Both the position numbers and the translations under genes were made by a program. Shown here in pieces: positions 5,804 through 13,738 of a DNA stretch of 35,116 bases. The notes under the pieces are model-generated. The model made no database searches and was not told the DNA's origin. It saw only the letters and a list, made by a program, of their open reading frames with translations. Origin of the DNA: Oscillospiraceae bacterium (lineage in GTDB: Bacteria; Bacillota; Clostridia; Oscillospirales; Oscillospiraceae); contig JAFXUU010000093.1 of NCBI GenBank assembly GCA_017524845.1, positions 1 through 35,116 of the forward strand, given 5' to 3'. Numbering within the stretch: the first letter of the stretch is position 1; each line of letters opens with the position of its first letter.

Positions 5804-7951
5804 TTATACAGACAGGAATCCCAGCGTCATTTGATCGTCGAAAACCTTTAACCCGATCCGAGGATCATACCGTTCGACCTCCGTCAAAACGGCGCAGCCA
5901 TCTTCCGGCAGTTCCAGCGCTCCGCTGCCGAGAAGCGAACGAAACTGCGCGTCGTAGACGTTAACCGCATACTGCCCGAGTTTCCTGAACAGGCTGCGGG
6001 ATCGCTCTCCCTCCCGAAGGCGGCAGACCAGCTCCGCTCCTTCTCCCAAAGGCACGTAAACCGTTTTCGTGGCGTCGTCGATCATATGAAACCGTTCGGC
6101 CACTGTGCGGAACGGGAGCCTCCGTCCCTGCACGCCTTCTGCAAATGCTTTGACGACTCCATCCTTATCCGTCGTTTCTGCCAAAGAACGGTAGGTTTCG
6201 AAATAGCGGGTGATCGTCTCCCGTGCAGCTGGATCGGCGCCGCCTGCCAATGCTTCCCTTGCTGCACCGACATTGACCTGAAGAAGCTGCGGCGTTGCGG
6301 AGACACCGTCGAACACCGTTACCATGCTCTCCTCCGGTGGGTTTCTGTCCTCCCGGTTGCAGCGGCCGGCCGATTGCAGGATCGAATCCAGACCCGCCAT
6401 CTCGCGATAGACCGCTGGGAAATCCACGTCAACGCCCGCTTCGATCAGGGAAGTGGATACCACCCGGCAGGGCAGACCGCTGCGGAGGCGGGTTCGTATC
6501 TCTTCCAGGATCTCCCGACGATGGGCGGGATACATCAGCGTCGACAGATGAAAACTGCCATCCGCAGGGAGCTGTGCAAATACCTCCTGCGCGCTTTTTC
6601 GGCTGTTGACGATGCAGAGGACCTGAGGCAGCGCCTTCAATTTAGCTGACAGTGTTTCGACATTTACTGTGCCCATGTCGGCAAAGGTCACGCGGCGGAA
6701 TGCGTCGTACACAGCGGTGACGTCTGGATAAAGCTCTTTGGGGCTGAACCCCGGAGCAAATCGTGCGAAGAGGTCGTTCAGGGACGGCTGCGTCGCCGTA
6801 CAAAGTACGGCGGTGGAGCCAAAGTGCGTCACCAGCGAACTGATGGCGGCAACGCAGGGCTGAAGCTGGGCGGACGGAAGCATTTGTGCTTCATCAAAAA
6901 TAATGACGCTGTTGGCGACGTTGTGGAGCTTCCGGCACTTCGACGGGCGATTCGCATACAGGGACTCGAAAAACTGCACCGCCGTCGTCACGATGATCGG
7001 AGCATCCCAGTTTTCCGTCGCTTTGATGTTCCGGTATTGGCCGGTCTCCCCGCCCTCGGCGACTTCAAAGAGGGCGCCGGAATGATGCTCCACGACATTT
7101 CTTTCGCCGAAGACTTCCCGGAAGACCGCCGCTGTCTGCTCGATGATGGACGTATATGGGATCACATAGATCACGCGAGTCATGCCGTGCCGTACCGCGT
7201 GATTCAGCGCAAATGCCATGGAAGCGATCGTTTTTCCGCCCCCGGTGGGAACGGTCAGCGTATAAAGGCCCTTCTCCCGTGCGCTTCCGTCGATGCAGGC
7301 GCGCAGTATCTCGTTTCTTTTTTGGTTGAGTTCATTCGACGGTTTCCACCATGGCGCGATATACCGGTCCAGCTTCTCCAGCAAAGTGGGGAGCGGCTCT
7401 CCAGGTTCCCGATCAACCGCTCCGCCGGACATAAAGCATTCCGTATCAAGATAGTCTGCATCCACAAGGCAAGAGAACAGCATCCGAATGATGAAGGAAT
7501 CTGTCAGGAGATCCTTGCCATAGCCTTCCGGCGCAGAGGTATATAATAATTCGAAAGGCATTTCGTAGGCTGGGATGCCTCTTTTGATCGCTTTTTGAAG
7601 GCGGCCAAACAAAGTGGGATCGTCCGCTGTGTCGTTGCGGATGTTTCCGAAGTCCGGCAGACCCCCGTGGTGTCCCGCAGCGCAGCAGGCGGCCCAGAAC
7701 GCATCCAGCTTCGCACATTCGAATGCGCCTGCCGCGGCATGGTCGACCACGCGGCCGCCTCTGAGCCTTTCCTGAAACGCCTTGGAACACTTACCGATAT
7801 CATGCGCGAGGCCGATCAGTCTCCCCTGCTCGGCCATGCCGAACGGCTCTGCAAACCGGCTGCTCAGTTGTGCCGTGTTCATTATGTGTTCTAAAACAGT
7901 CTGTGCTTTGCTTCCGTCTCTTGCTATATGTGCCAGAAAAACCTCCTTCAA
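5804..7951 (-). CDS. cas3: Cas3 helicase-nuclease (type I-C)
   Basis: This protein of about 715 residues unwinds and degrades DNA once recruited by Cascade. The N-terminal HD nuclease shows His22, His50-Asp51 (GLAHDIGK), His71 (VVDHAAAG) and His94-His95 (AGHHGG). The SF2 helicase shows Walker A VPTGGGKT near 234-241, DEAQ at 353-356, TATQPS, VSTSLIEAGVDVDFP and QSAGRCNRE. All key motifs are intact. The frame is open from a TTG at 7969, but GGGAGGG (7958-7964) lies inside that extension, 6 bases before a TTG at 7951, which I take as the start. Unlike the other cas genes it is transcribed from its own promoter and separated from cas5c by 224 bases, so interference can be controlled apart from Cascade. 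Confidence 0.97.
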   Translation of the reverse strand: MKEVFLAHIARDGSKAQTVLEHIMNTAQLSSRFAEPFGMAEQGRLIGLAHDIGKCSKAFQERLRGGRVVDHAAAGAFECAKLDAFWAACCAAGHHGGLPDFGNIRNDTADDPTLFGRLQKAIKRGIPAYEMPFELLYTSAPEGYGKDLLTDSFIIRMLFSCLVDADYLDTECFMSGGAVDREPGEPLPTLLEKLDRYIAPWWKPSNELNQKRNEILRACIDGSAREKGLYTLTVPTGGGKTIASMAFALNHAVRHGMTRVIYVIPYTSIIEQTAAVFREVFGERNVVEHHSGALFEVAEGGETGQYRNIKATENWDAPIIVTTAVQFFESLYANRPSKCRKLHNVANSVIIFDEAQMLPSAQLQPCVAAISSLVTHFGSTAVLCTATQPSLNDLFARFAPGFSPKELYPDVTAVYDAFRRVTFADMGTVNVETLSAKLKALPQVLCIVNSRKSAQEVFAQLPADGSFHLSTLMYPAHRREILEEIRTRLRSGLPCRVVSTSLIEAGVDVDFPAVYREMAGLDSILQSAGRCNREDRNPPEESMVTVFDGVSATPQLLQVNVGAAREALAGGADPAARETITRYFETYRSLAETTDKDGVVKAFAEGVQGRRLPFRTVAERFHMIDDATKTVYVPLGEGAELVCRLREGERSRSLFRKLGQYAVNVYDAQFRSLLGSGALELPEDGCAVLTEVERYDPRIGLKVFDDQMTLGFLSV

Positions 7952-8033
7952 GCTGTTCCCTCCCAGCAAAGCTCTGCGGTCAAACCAAGAGCAATTCTTT
8001 TGCGTTGATTCCGATCAGACGAAACGACCACGC

Positions 8034-8055
8034 AAAAGCGCAGCCCGGCTTGCGC
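8034..8055 (-). promoter_or_regulatory. Possible attenuator hairpin in the cas3 leader
   Basis: On the minus strand a GC-rich stem GCGCA/TGCGC (8038-8055, with an inner GC pairing and one bulged base) is followed by TTTT (8034-8037). It lies in the leader of about 170 bases between the cas3 promoter and start. It could attenuate transcription, but the T run is short and no leader peptide is evident. Confidence 0.25.
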
Positions 8056-8125
8056 TTCACTGACGGATGCGGCCGTGCCGGTTTTTGCTAGCCGATATGC
8101 ACCAGTCGGAAATATCACAAACAAT

Positions 8126-8154
8126 ATTATATAGTGGGATTCATAACGTTTCAA
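8126..8154 (-). promoter_or_regulatory. Promoter of cas3
   Basis: On the minus strand TTGAAA (8149-8154) and a perfect TATAAT (8126-8131) are separated by 17 bases. This is one of the best sigma-A-like promoters in the window. The start would be near 8119, leaving a leader of about 168 bases before the TTG start of cas3. Confidence 0.8.
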
Positions 8155-8244
8155 TCGTACAAAAGCGATACCGACAGCATACTCAGATAAGCGGGGATTG
8201 CAGAGTATAAACAGGCTGACGCTTCCGGCTGCCGGGCACACCGC

Positions 8245-8280
8245 AAAAACCGATGGAGAACCAGGTTCCCCATCGGTTTT
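8245..8280. terminator. Bidirectional terminator upstream of the cas3 promoter
   Basis: AAAACCGATGG (8246-8256) pairs with CCATCGGTTTT (8270-8280). The inner bases GAAC/GTTC extend the stem after one mismatch. A-rich and T-rich ends on both sides make it a two-way intrinsic terminator. It would stop minus-strand transcripts from the small upstream gene at 8369-8578 before they reach cas3. The rest of 7952-8368 holds only the cas3 promoter and leader; I see no gene there. Confidence 0.75.
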
Positions 8281-8368
8281 ATATTCTGTCATCCATGCTG
8301 CCGAGCCCGGTTGCACATTGAAGACCTCATGCTGCTATATGAGACCCGCCGGACCTGACCGCTGCGCT

Positions 8369-8578
8369 TCAGAGTCTGGGGTCGACGGGTTCGCTTTCGA
8401 AGGCGAGAACGCCGAACACGCATTCGTGCACGCGGTAGAGCGGTTCCCTGTTCACGAAGCGCTCCAGCGCCTCCAGGCCCAGGGAGAACTCCCGCATGAA
8501 CACGTCTCCGCTTCGCCCGTCCTTATGATATCGCGGGGAACTGTCCCATAATACGGATAGTTCCCCGCGTTGCCGCAT
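8369..8578 (-). CDS. Small hypothetical protein, 69 residues
   Basis: I do not recognise this protein. It has an ordinary-looking composition and a likely amphipathic helix around SLGLEALERFVNREPLYRV, ending in FGVLAFESEPVDPRL. The ATG at 8578 has GGAG only a few bases upstream, and the frame remains open further upstream without a better start, so the N-terminus is uncertain; a start at the internal Met before REFSLGL would give about 42 residues. An 11-bp perfect inverted repeat (8532-8542 and 8559-8569) falls inside its first codons, which is odd for a plain coding start. It lies between the membrane protein gene and the terminator at 8245-8280, on the same strand as both neighbours. It may be a gene fragment. 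Confidence 0.4.
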   Translation of the reverse strand: MRQRGELSVLWDSSPRYHKDGRSGDVFMREFSLGLEALERFVNREPLYRVHECVFGVLAFESEPVDPRL

Positions 8579-8645
8579 TTTCTCCGGGAGTCCTGCACAG
8601 CTTGTCAGGCTTTCACAGCCGTCGGGACCGGGCGGATCACCGCTT

Positions 8646-9380
8646 TCAGCCGCCGTCTTCGTCTTTATTCTTCGGCCTCACGATCCGCCGGTACAGTCCC
8701 AGGACCCGGTCCTGGAATTTCCACATGACGATCACGATGCTCAGCATGACCACGAAATAGACGATGCTCAGAAGCCAGTCGCCCCGGATCAGCCGGTTGC
8801 CGATGGCGCAGCAGAGAAAGATGTTCGGCAGACTTCCCAGGCCGACCCAGAGAGCAAAATCCCAGACCGTGATCTCCATTTTCGTCGCCAGCAGGGGGAT
8901 GAGCCCGTTGGGCAGGACCGGGATCATACCCGCGAGAAAGACGGTATAGCGGGGCGGCGTCCCCGAATCTCGCAGCCGCTGGATCACGCGCAGCTGTTTT
9001 CCCTCCACGGGAAACCACTGCGCCATGCGCTTTCCCATTCGCGTCCACAGCAGGAAGGCCAGCATCTGCGCGACGGAGGAGGCGAGCAGACAGATGAGCA
9101 TCGCGTAAAACGAACCGTATACCACGCCCGCGGCGACCTGGATCGGCACGCCGCTGATGACAAGGGAAAAGACCTGCAGCATCTGCAGCAGCGCCGTGCA
9201 CAGCACGCCCTTCCACGTGCCGCTGCTGCGGAGATACGCCTGGATCTCGTCCACGTCTCCGTGCTTCAGCAGGGGCAGCAGATCGGGAACGGTCTCCCTG
9301 AAGGCGAAATATACGAGGGCAAAGGCGACCGCGAGAAAGACGAGAACAAACAGGATCCGCCTAACGGAGTTTCTGTTCAC
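8646..9380 (-). CDS. TVP38/TMEM64 (VTT-domain) family membrane protein
   Basis: This integral membrane protein of 244 residues has the VTT domain found in DedA-like and TVP38 proteins. Recognisable parts are an N-terminal membrane helix ILFVLVFLAVAFALVYFA, the re-entrant region SLVISGVPIQVAAGVVYG, the conserved FLAGMIPVLPNGLIPLLA and a C-terminal helix before a charged tail. Members of this superfamily take part in lipid scrambling or transport in membranes; the substrate here is unknown. The frame opens at a GTG at 9425, but GGAGGG lies in that extension about 9 bases before another GTG at 9380, which starts MNRNSVRRIL and is preferred. A good promoter is at 9468-9496. It is followed on the same strand by the small hypothetical gene. 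Confidence 0.85.
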   Translation of the reverse strand: MNRNSVRRILFVLVFLAVAFALVYFAFRETVPDLLPLLKHGDVDEIQAYLRSSGTWKGVLCTALLQMLQVFSLVISGVPIQVAAGVVYGSFYAMLICLLASSVAQMLAFLLWTRMGKRMAQWFPVEGKQLRVIQRLRDSGTPPRYTVFLAGMIPVLPNGLIPLLATKMEITVWDFALWVGLGSLPNIFLCCAIGNRLIRGDWLLSIVYFVVMLSIVIVMWKFQDRVLGLYRRIVRPKNKDEDGG

Positions 9381-9467
9381 CGGCAGCCGCCCTCCTTTCC
9401 GAAGCGATACGTCAAATTGTCTCACTCATCGGAGATTTAACCCATAAGATTTGTGGAATATAAATGA

Positions 9468-9496
9468 ATCATAGCAGTTTTCTCCGGTGTATTCAA
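9468..9496 (-). promoter_or_regulatory. Promoter of the VTT membrane protein gene
   Basis: On the minus strand TTGAAT (9491-9496) and TATGAT (9468-9473) are 17 bases apart. The start would be near 9461, about 80 bases before the GTG start at 9380. Confidence 0.7.
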
Positions 9497-9653
9497 CGGG
9501 ATAAGAAAAAAACGCGGGGTTTTTCCGGGACCGCACGGGATCTGTCCTTCGAATCCAAGGCGCCGCAGGCGGCGAAGACTCTCTGTCGGCCGTTCGCCGG
9601 CACCAGGACACGCCCAGTATAGGCGCCGTATAGATTCTCTTTAATCAGGCGCA
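9497..9653. other. Intergenic stretch without a recognisable gene
   Basis: This stretch lies between two divergent promoters. It contains a run of A followed by a GC-rich segment and several short GC palindromes, but no ribosome site with a credible reading frame, and I see no clear terminator or RNA gene. Confidence 0.5.
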
Positions 9654-9682
9654 TTGACAAAGGCGGCTCGCGGTGATACTTT
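9654..9682 (+). promoter_or_regulatory. Promoter of the polyphosphate operon
   Basis: A consensus TTGACA (9654-9659) is followed after 17 bases by TACTTT (9677-9682). The resulting leader of about 135 bases contains a GC-rich imperfect hairpin (CCCGCCCGTA at 9739-9748 with TACGGACGGG at 9756-9765) and the AAGGAG ribosome site at 9809-9814. A PHO-box-like direct repeat was not evident. Confidence 0.7.
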
Positions 9683-9823
9683 TTAAGTGGGATATTATAG
9701 GGATCATTCGCAGGCGGCCCGCAAGGGCCTTCTCCCCTCCCGCCCGTACCGGGGATACGGACGGGACCGGACGATTCGGAATTACGTCGGCCTCCGGCCG
9801 AAGGATATAAGGAGTTGTTTCAA

Positions 9824-11305
9824 ATGCTCAAGGACTTTACCCGGGCCGACGACGGCCTGGATAAGGAAAGCAGGAAGGCGGAGGCAAAGCGGCTGCAGAA
9901 GGAGCTCATCGCCCTGCAGCCCGCCCTCCGGGAAGCCGGTCTCCCCGTGGTGGTGCTGGTGGAGGGCTGGGCCGCCGCCGGGAAGGGCAGCCTGATCAAC
10001 ACCCTCATCAGCGACGTCGACCCCCGTTTTTTCAGCGTGTTTTCCGTCGACAGCGGCAGAAAAGAAGCCGACCGTTACCCCTTCCTCTACCCCTTCTTCT
10101 CCGCCCTTCCGGAGAATGGGAAGCTCCTGTTCATGGACGGAGGCTGGATGGAGGCCACCGTCCGCGAGCGCCTCCGCGGAAAGCTTGGCAAGGAAGCCTA
10201 CCGGCAGCGCATCCGCTCCGTCAACCGCTTCGAGCGGCAGCTCCGGGACAACGGCTACCTGGTGCTGAAGCTGTTTATCCACATTTCCAAAGACGAACAG
10301 AAGAAGCGCCAGAAGGAGCTCTGCGGAGCATCCGACACCCGGTGGCGGGTTTCGGATTACGACCTGTATCAGAACGATCATTACGCCGACTTCCGGGACG
10401 CCTACAACGATTTCATGGCCAAAACCGGTGACGTCACCCCCTGGCATGTGCTGGACGGCAGCAAGAAAAACCTGCGGGAATACGAGGCCTTCCGGCTGGT
10501 GACGGAAACCGTCTCCGCCGGGCTGGCGGCGGGGAGGGTCCACGGTCTGCCCTTTGAGGAAGCCTTCCCCATGACGGAAACGCCCCTGCTGGCGGACGCG
10601 GACCTGGACGCGAAGATCGGGGAAGCGGAATACCGCAGCGAGCTGAAGGTTCTGCAGAAGCGCATCGCCGAGCTGCACAACGTCATCTACCGCAAGCGCA
10701 TCCCCGTGGTGATCTGCTACGAGGGCTGGGACGCCGCGGGCAAGGGCGGCAACATCCGCAGGCTGGCCTATCCTTTGGATCCCCGGGGCTTCGACACCTA
10801 CCCCATCTCCTCCCCGGAGCCTCACGAGCTGGCCAGGCATTACCTCTGGCGCTTCTGGACCCGTCTGCCCCGCACCGGCCACGTGGCCATCTTCGACCGC
10901 ACCTGGTATGGCCGGGTCATGGTGGAGCGGATCGAGGGCTTTTGCACGGAGGAGGACTGGCAGCGGGCCTACACCGAGATCAACGAGTTTGAGGAGGAGC
11001 TGCACGATTGGGGCGCAGTGATCCTGAAATTCTGGATCCACATCGACCAGGAGACCCAGCTGCAGCGCTTCACCGAGCGGCAGAACACGCCGGAGAAGCA
11101 GTGGAAGATCACAGAGGAGGACTGGCGCAATCGGGAGAAATGGCCGCAGTATGAGGAAGCGGTCTCCGAAATGCTGGCGAAGACCTCCACGGACTTCGCC
11201 CCCTGGCACATCATCGAATCCAACGACAAGCTCTATGCCCGGATCAAGGTCCTGCGCATCGTTGCGGAGGCCCTGGAAGCCGCTGCGGAAGAAAAGGACC
11301 GCTGA
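9824..11305 (+). CDS. pap: Polyphosphate:AMP phosphotransferase (tandem PPK2 domains)
   Basis: This protein of 493 residues has two PPK2 domains in tandem, the layout of class II PPK2 enzymes that use polyphosphate to phosphorylate AMP to ADP. The C-terminal domain carries Walker A EGWDAAGKGG (300-309), Walker B FDRTWYGR (357-364) and the lid-type segment ending VMVERI, and is probably catalytic. The N-terminal domain keeps Walker A EGWAAAGKGS (47-56), but its Walker B position reads MDGGWMEATV, lacking the usual Asp-Arg pair, so it is probably degenerate, as in known tandem enzymes. ATG at 9824 is preferred, with GGAG 9 bases upstream; the TTG at 9815 lies directly against the ribosome site. 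The ppk1 gene follows after 8 bases, so one operon makes and uses polyphosphate. Confidence 0.93.
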   Translation: MLKDFTRADDGLDKESRKAEAKRLQKELIALQPALREAGLPVVVLVEGWAAAGKGSLINTLISDVDPRFFSVFSVDSGRKEADRYPFLYPFFSALPENGKLLFMDGGWMEATVRERLRGKLGKEAYRQRIRSVNRFERQLRDNGYLVLKLFIHISKDEQKKRQKELCGASDTRWRVSDYDLYQNDHYADFRDAYNDFMAKTGDVTPWHVLDGSKKNLREYEAFRLVTETVSAGLAAGRVHGLPFEEAFPMTETPLLADADLDAKIGEAEYRSELKVLQKRIAELHNVIYRKRIPVVICYEGWDAAGKGGNIRRLAYPLDPRGFDTYPISSPEPHELARHYLWRFWTRLPRTGHVAIFDRTWYGRVMVERIEGFCTEEDWQRAYTEINEFEEELHDWGAVILKFWIHIDQETQLQRFTERQNTPEKQWKITEEDWRNREKWPQYEEAVSEMLAKTSTDFAPWHIIESNDKLYARIKVLRIVAEALEAAAEEKDR

Positions 11306-11313
11306 ACCGACCC

Positions 11314-13440
11314 ATGGATGAGACCGCGCTCTCCCCAAACGTGCCGGAGGAACCGGCGCTCCCTCCCCGGAGCCGGGCGTGCTTCACGGACCGGGAGCTG
11401 AGCTGGCTGCAGTTCAACCTGCGGGTGCTGATGGAAGCAGGGGATCCTTCCGTTCCCCTGCTGGAACGGCTGAAATTCCTCTCCATCTATCAAAGCAACC
11501 TGGACGAATTTTTCATGGTGCGGGTGGGGGCCCTTCTCCACCGCAGTCTGCTGCTGCCGGATTACGTGGACGAAAAGACCGGCTGGACGACGCCGACCCA
11601 GCTGAAGTGGATCGCCCGGGAGGTGGAACGGCAGCAGGAGACGGCGGAGGACGTTTACCGGCGGCTCCTGCAGGACCTGAAGGCCGCCTCCGTGGAGCTC
11701 GTGGATTTTCGCCGCATCTCCAAGGTGGACGAGAGCATGACCCGCAAGTTTTTCGCGGAGTCCCGTTATCTGATCTCGCCCCGGGTGGTGGACGGAAAGC
11801 ACCCCGTCCCCTTCCTGGACAACACCCAATCGTATATTGCGGTTCTGCTGAAAAAGCGGGACCGCTATCAGCTGGGCCTCGTGTCCCTCTCCCGCCTGCC
11901 GGCATATCGGATCTATGAGGTGGAGGGGCGGCAGAAAGTGGTGCTGACGGACGATCTGCTGCGGCATTTCGCGCCTCTGCTCTTCAAGCGCTTCGACGTG
12001 AAGGACAGCTGCGTGTTTCGGATCACGCGGAACGCCGACGTGTTCATCGAGGACAACGCCATGGCGGAGGACGAGGATTTCCGGGTCAGCATGGAAAAGC
12101 TCCTGCGGAAGCGGAAACGGATGCAGATCGTGCGTCTGCAGCTCCGGGGCAAGCCGGACCGGCATCTCCGGGAGCTGCTGAAAAAGAACCTGAAAGTACA
12201 GGACCGGCAGATCTACCAGACCGCCGTCCCCTTCCAGCTGGGCTTCGGCGGCGCGGTGTCCGGCGGCGAAGCGCTGCGGTACCCGGAAAAGCGCAGCGTT
12301 CGCACGGTGCAGCTGCGCAAGGGCGATTATTTCCGCTACCTGGCCAAGAAGGACATCCTCCTCAGCTTCCCCTACCAGAGCATGACCCCTTTTATCGATA
12401 TGCTCTACGAGGCGGCGGACGATCCGGAGGTCGTTTCCATCCGCATCACCCTCTACCGGCTGGCGGCCAGCAGCAAGCTGGCGGCCGCGCTGGCCTACGC
12501 GGCTGACCAGGGCAAGGACGTGCTCTGTCTGCTGGAGCTCCGGGCGCGCTTTGACGAGAAGAACAACATCGACTACAGCGAAATGCTGGAGGAGGCCGGC
12601 TGCTCCGTGATCTACGGTCTCCCGGAGCACAAGGTGCACTCCAAGCTCTGCCTCATCACCCGCAAAAGCGGGGATACCCTGCGCTTCATCACCCAGATCG
12701 GCACCGGCAATTACAACGAGGTTACCAGCGAGCAATACTGCGACCTCTCTCTCATCACCGCCGACCGGCAGATCGGACTGGACGCCGCCGCCGTCTTTGA
12801 GGCCCTCGCCATGGGACACCCACCCGAGCCGACCGAGGCCCTCATCACCTCCCCCCTGGGCTTCCGGCCCCGGCTCCTGGAGGCGCTGGACGGGGAGATC
12901 GCCAAGGGGAGCGAGGGCTTTGTTTCCATCAAGGCCAATTCCCTCAACGACATCACCGTGATGAACAAGCTCATCGAATGCTCCCGGGCGGGGGTGACGG
13001 TGGAGCTCTTCCTCCGGGGGATCTGCTGCCTCCTGCCCGGCATCCCCGGGACGACGGAGAACGTCCGGGTGCGCAGCGTGGTGGGCCGCTATCTGGAGCA
13101 CTCCCGCATCTACGCCTTCGGCCGCGGGGAGGCGCAGCGGGTGTGGATCGGCTCCGGCGATCTGCTGAACCGCAACACCCAGCGCCGGGTGGAGGCTTTC
13201 GTGGAGGTTTCCGACCCGGAGATCCGGACCCAGGTGCTGGAGGTGCTGGAGGCTCTCCGGCAGGACGACGTGAAGGGCTGGGACATGCAGCCCGACGGCA
13301 GCTACCGCAAGGCGGACAATCCCCGGGGCTCGGACAGCCAGGAGCGGCTGAGCCGCTATTTCGCCGCCCAGCGGATCAGCGCGCCGACGCGGCGGCGCAG
13401 CCTTTCCGAGCTTTTCTCCGCTTTCTTCCGGCGGCATTGA
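11314..13440 (+). CDS. ppk1: Polyphosphate kinase PPK1
   Basis: This protein of 708 residues has the normal PPK1 length and domain order: N-terminal helical domain (FTDRELSWLQFNLRVL), head domain, and two phospholipase-D-like catalytic domains. The phosphorylated histidine is His442 in EHKVHSKLCLI. The second catalytic histidine is His596 in RYLEHSRIYAF. GTGNYNE and SGDLLNRNTQRRVE are also typical. PPK1 reversibly transfers the gamma phosphate of ATP onto polyphosphate at the inner membrane. It lies 8 bases after pap, with AAGGA inside the end of pap as the ribosome site. Together the pair could store phosphate as polyphosphate and return it as ADP under energy stress. Confidence 0.97.
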   Translation: MDETALSPNVPEEPALPPRSRACFTDRELSWLQFNLRVLMEAGDPSVPLLERLKFLSIYQSNLDEFFMVRVGALLHRSLLLPDYVDEKTGWTTPTQLKWIAREVERQQETAEDVYRRLLQDLKAASVELVDFRRISKVDESMTRKFFAESRYLISPRVVDGKHPVPFLDNTQSYIAVLLKKRDRYQLGLVSLSRLPAYRIYEVEGRQKVVLTDDLLRHFAPLLFKRFDVKDSCVFRITRNADVFIEDNAMAEDEDFRVSMEKLLRKRKRMQIVRLQLRGKPDRHLRELLKKNLKVQDRQIYQTAVPFQLGFGGAVSGGEALRYPEKRSVRTVQLRKGDYFRYLAKKDILLSFPYQSMTPFIDMLYEAADDPEVVSIRITLYRLAASSKLAAALAYAADQGKDVLCLLELRARFDEKNNIDYSEMLEEAGCSVIYGLPEHKVHSKLCLITRKSGDTLRFITQIGTGNYNEVTSEQYCDLSLITADRQIGLDAAAVFEALAMGHPPEPTEALITSPLGFRPRLLEALDGEIAKGSEGFVSIKANSLNDITVMNKLIECSRAGVTVELFLRGICCLLPGIPGTTENVRVRSVVGRYLEHSRIYAFGRGEAQRVWIGSGDLLNRNTQRRVEAFVEVSDPEIRTQVLEVLEALRQDDVKGWDMQPDGSYRKADNPRGSDSQERLSRYFAAQRISAPTRRRSLSELFSAFFRRH

Positions 13441-13470
13441 GCGTCGGAGCTTGTACGCTGCCCTTTCGTC

Positions 13471-13510
13471 CCCTGCGCTGCGGTCTCCGGACCCGGCGCA
13501 GGGTTTTCCT
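13471..13510 (+). terminator. Terminator of the pap-ppk1 operon
   Basis: CCCTGCGC (13471-13478) pairs with GCGCAGGG (13496-13503), followed by TTTTCCTTT. The position 30 bases after the ppk1 stop fits an intrinsic terminator. Confidence 0.75.
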
Positions 13511-13546
13511 TTATTCCGGCAGCCTTGCGGGCCGCCCGCAGGGGTG

Positions 13547-13711
13547 GTATACTAATTTTCCGTTGAAACTAGACAAAGAATTGCGAGCATGATTTGTGTC
13601 AGCCGAGGCGAAGGACGCAGGCGGGCTGTCGCCCGCCAAGGACGACAACGAAGGATGGCGCAAATCAGGCCGCAAGGATTGTCGTATTTTAATGGAAGAT
13701 TAGTATTATAC
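13547..13711. repeat. Palindromic interspersed element, copy 1 (about 165 bases)
   Basis: The two ends are imperfect inverted copies: left GTATACTAATTTTCCGTT, and the right end on the opposite strand GTATAATACTAATCTTCC. The pairing continues inward through GATTTGTGTC/GGCGCAAATC to a central GGCGGGC/GCCCGCC hairpin, so the whole element can fold as one long stem. The left 60 bases (from TTCCGTTGAAAC at 13558) match copy 2 at 18692 without gaps at roughly 80% identity. It is non-coding. It resembles a MITE or REP-like element; no transposase is nearby. Its right end lies directly upstream of the next gene and may supply part of its promoter. Confidence 0.8.
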
Positions 13712-13738
13712 TCGTTCAAAAACCGGGGAGGCAAAAGC

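Noticed and set aside
8144..8158. GATTGAAA on the minus strand near cas3, considered as a second degenerate CRISPR handle
   Set aside because: TTGAAA there is the -35 box of a near-consensus promoter with TATAAT 17 bases on, and no hairpin ends directly before it, so the similarity is best explained by the promoter.
9815..9823. TTG at 9815 as the start of the PPK2 protein
   Set aside because: It touches the GGAG ribosome site; the ATG at 9824 has proper spacing.
9712..9823. GC-rich leader of the polyphosphate operon, considered as a riboswitch
   Set aside because: Only a simple imperfect hairpin is visible; no known aptamer core could be recognised.
11233..13437. Long minus-strand open frame antisense to ppk1
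   Set aside because: It is a composition shadow of ppk1, with no start signal and no domain.
13589..13738. N-terminal extension of the MBL hydrolase into the upstream element
   Set aside because: The extension is the palindromic repeat translated; the ATG at 13739 has a strong ribosome site and starts the conserved fold.
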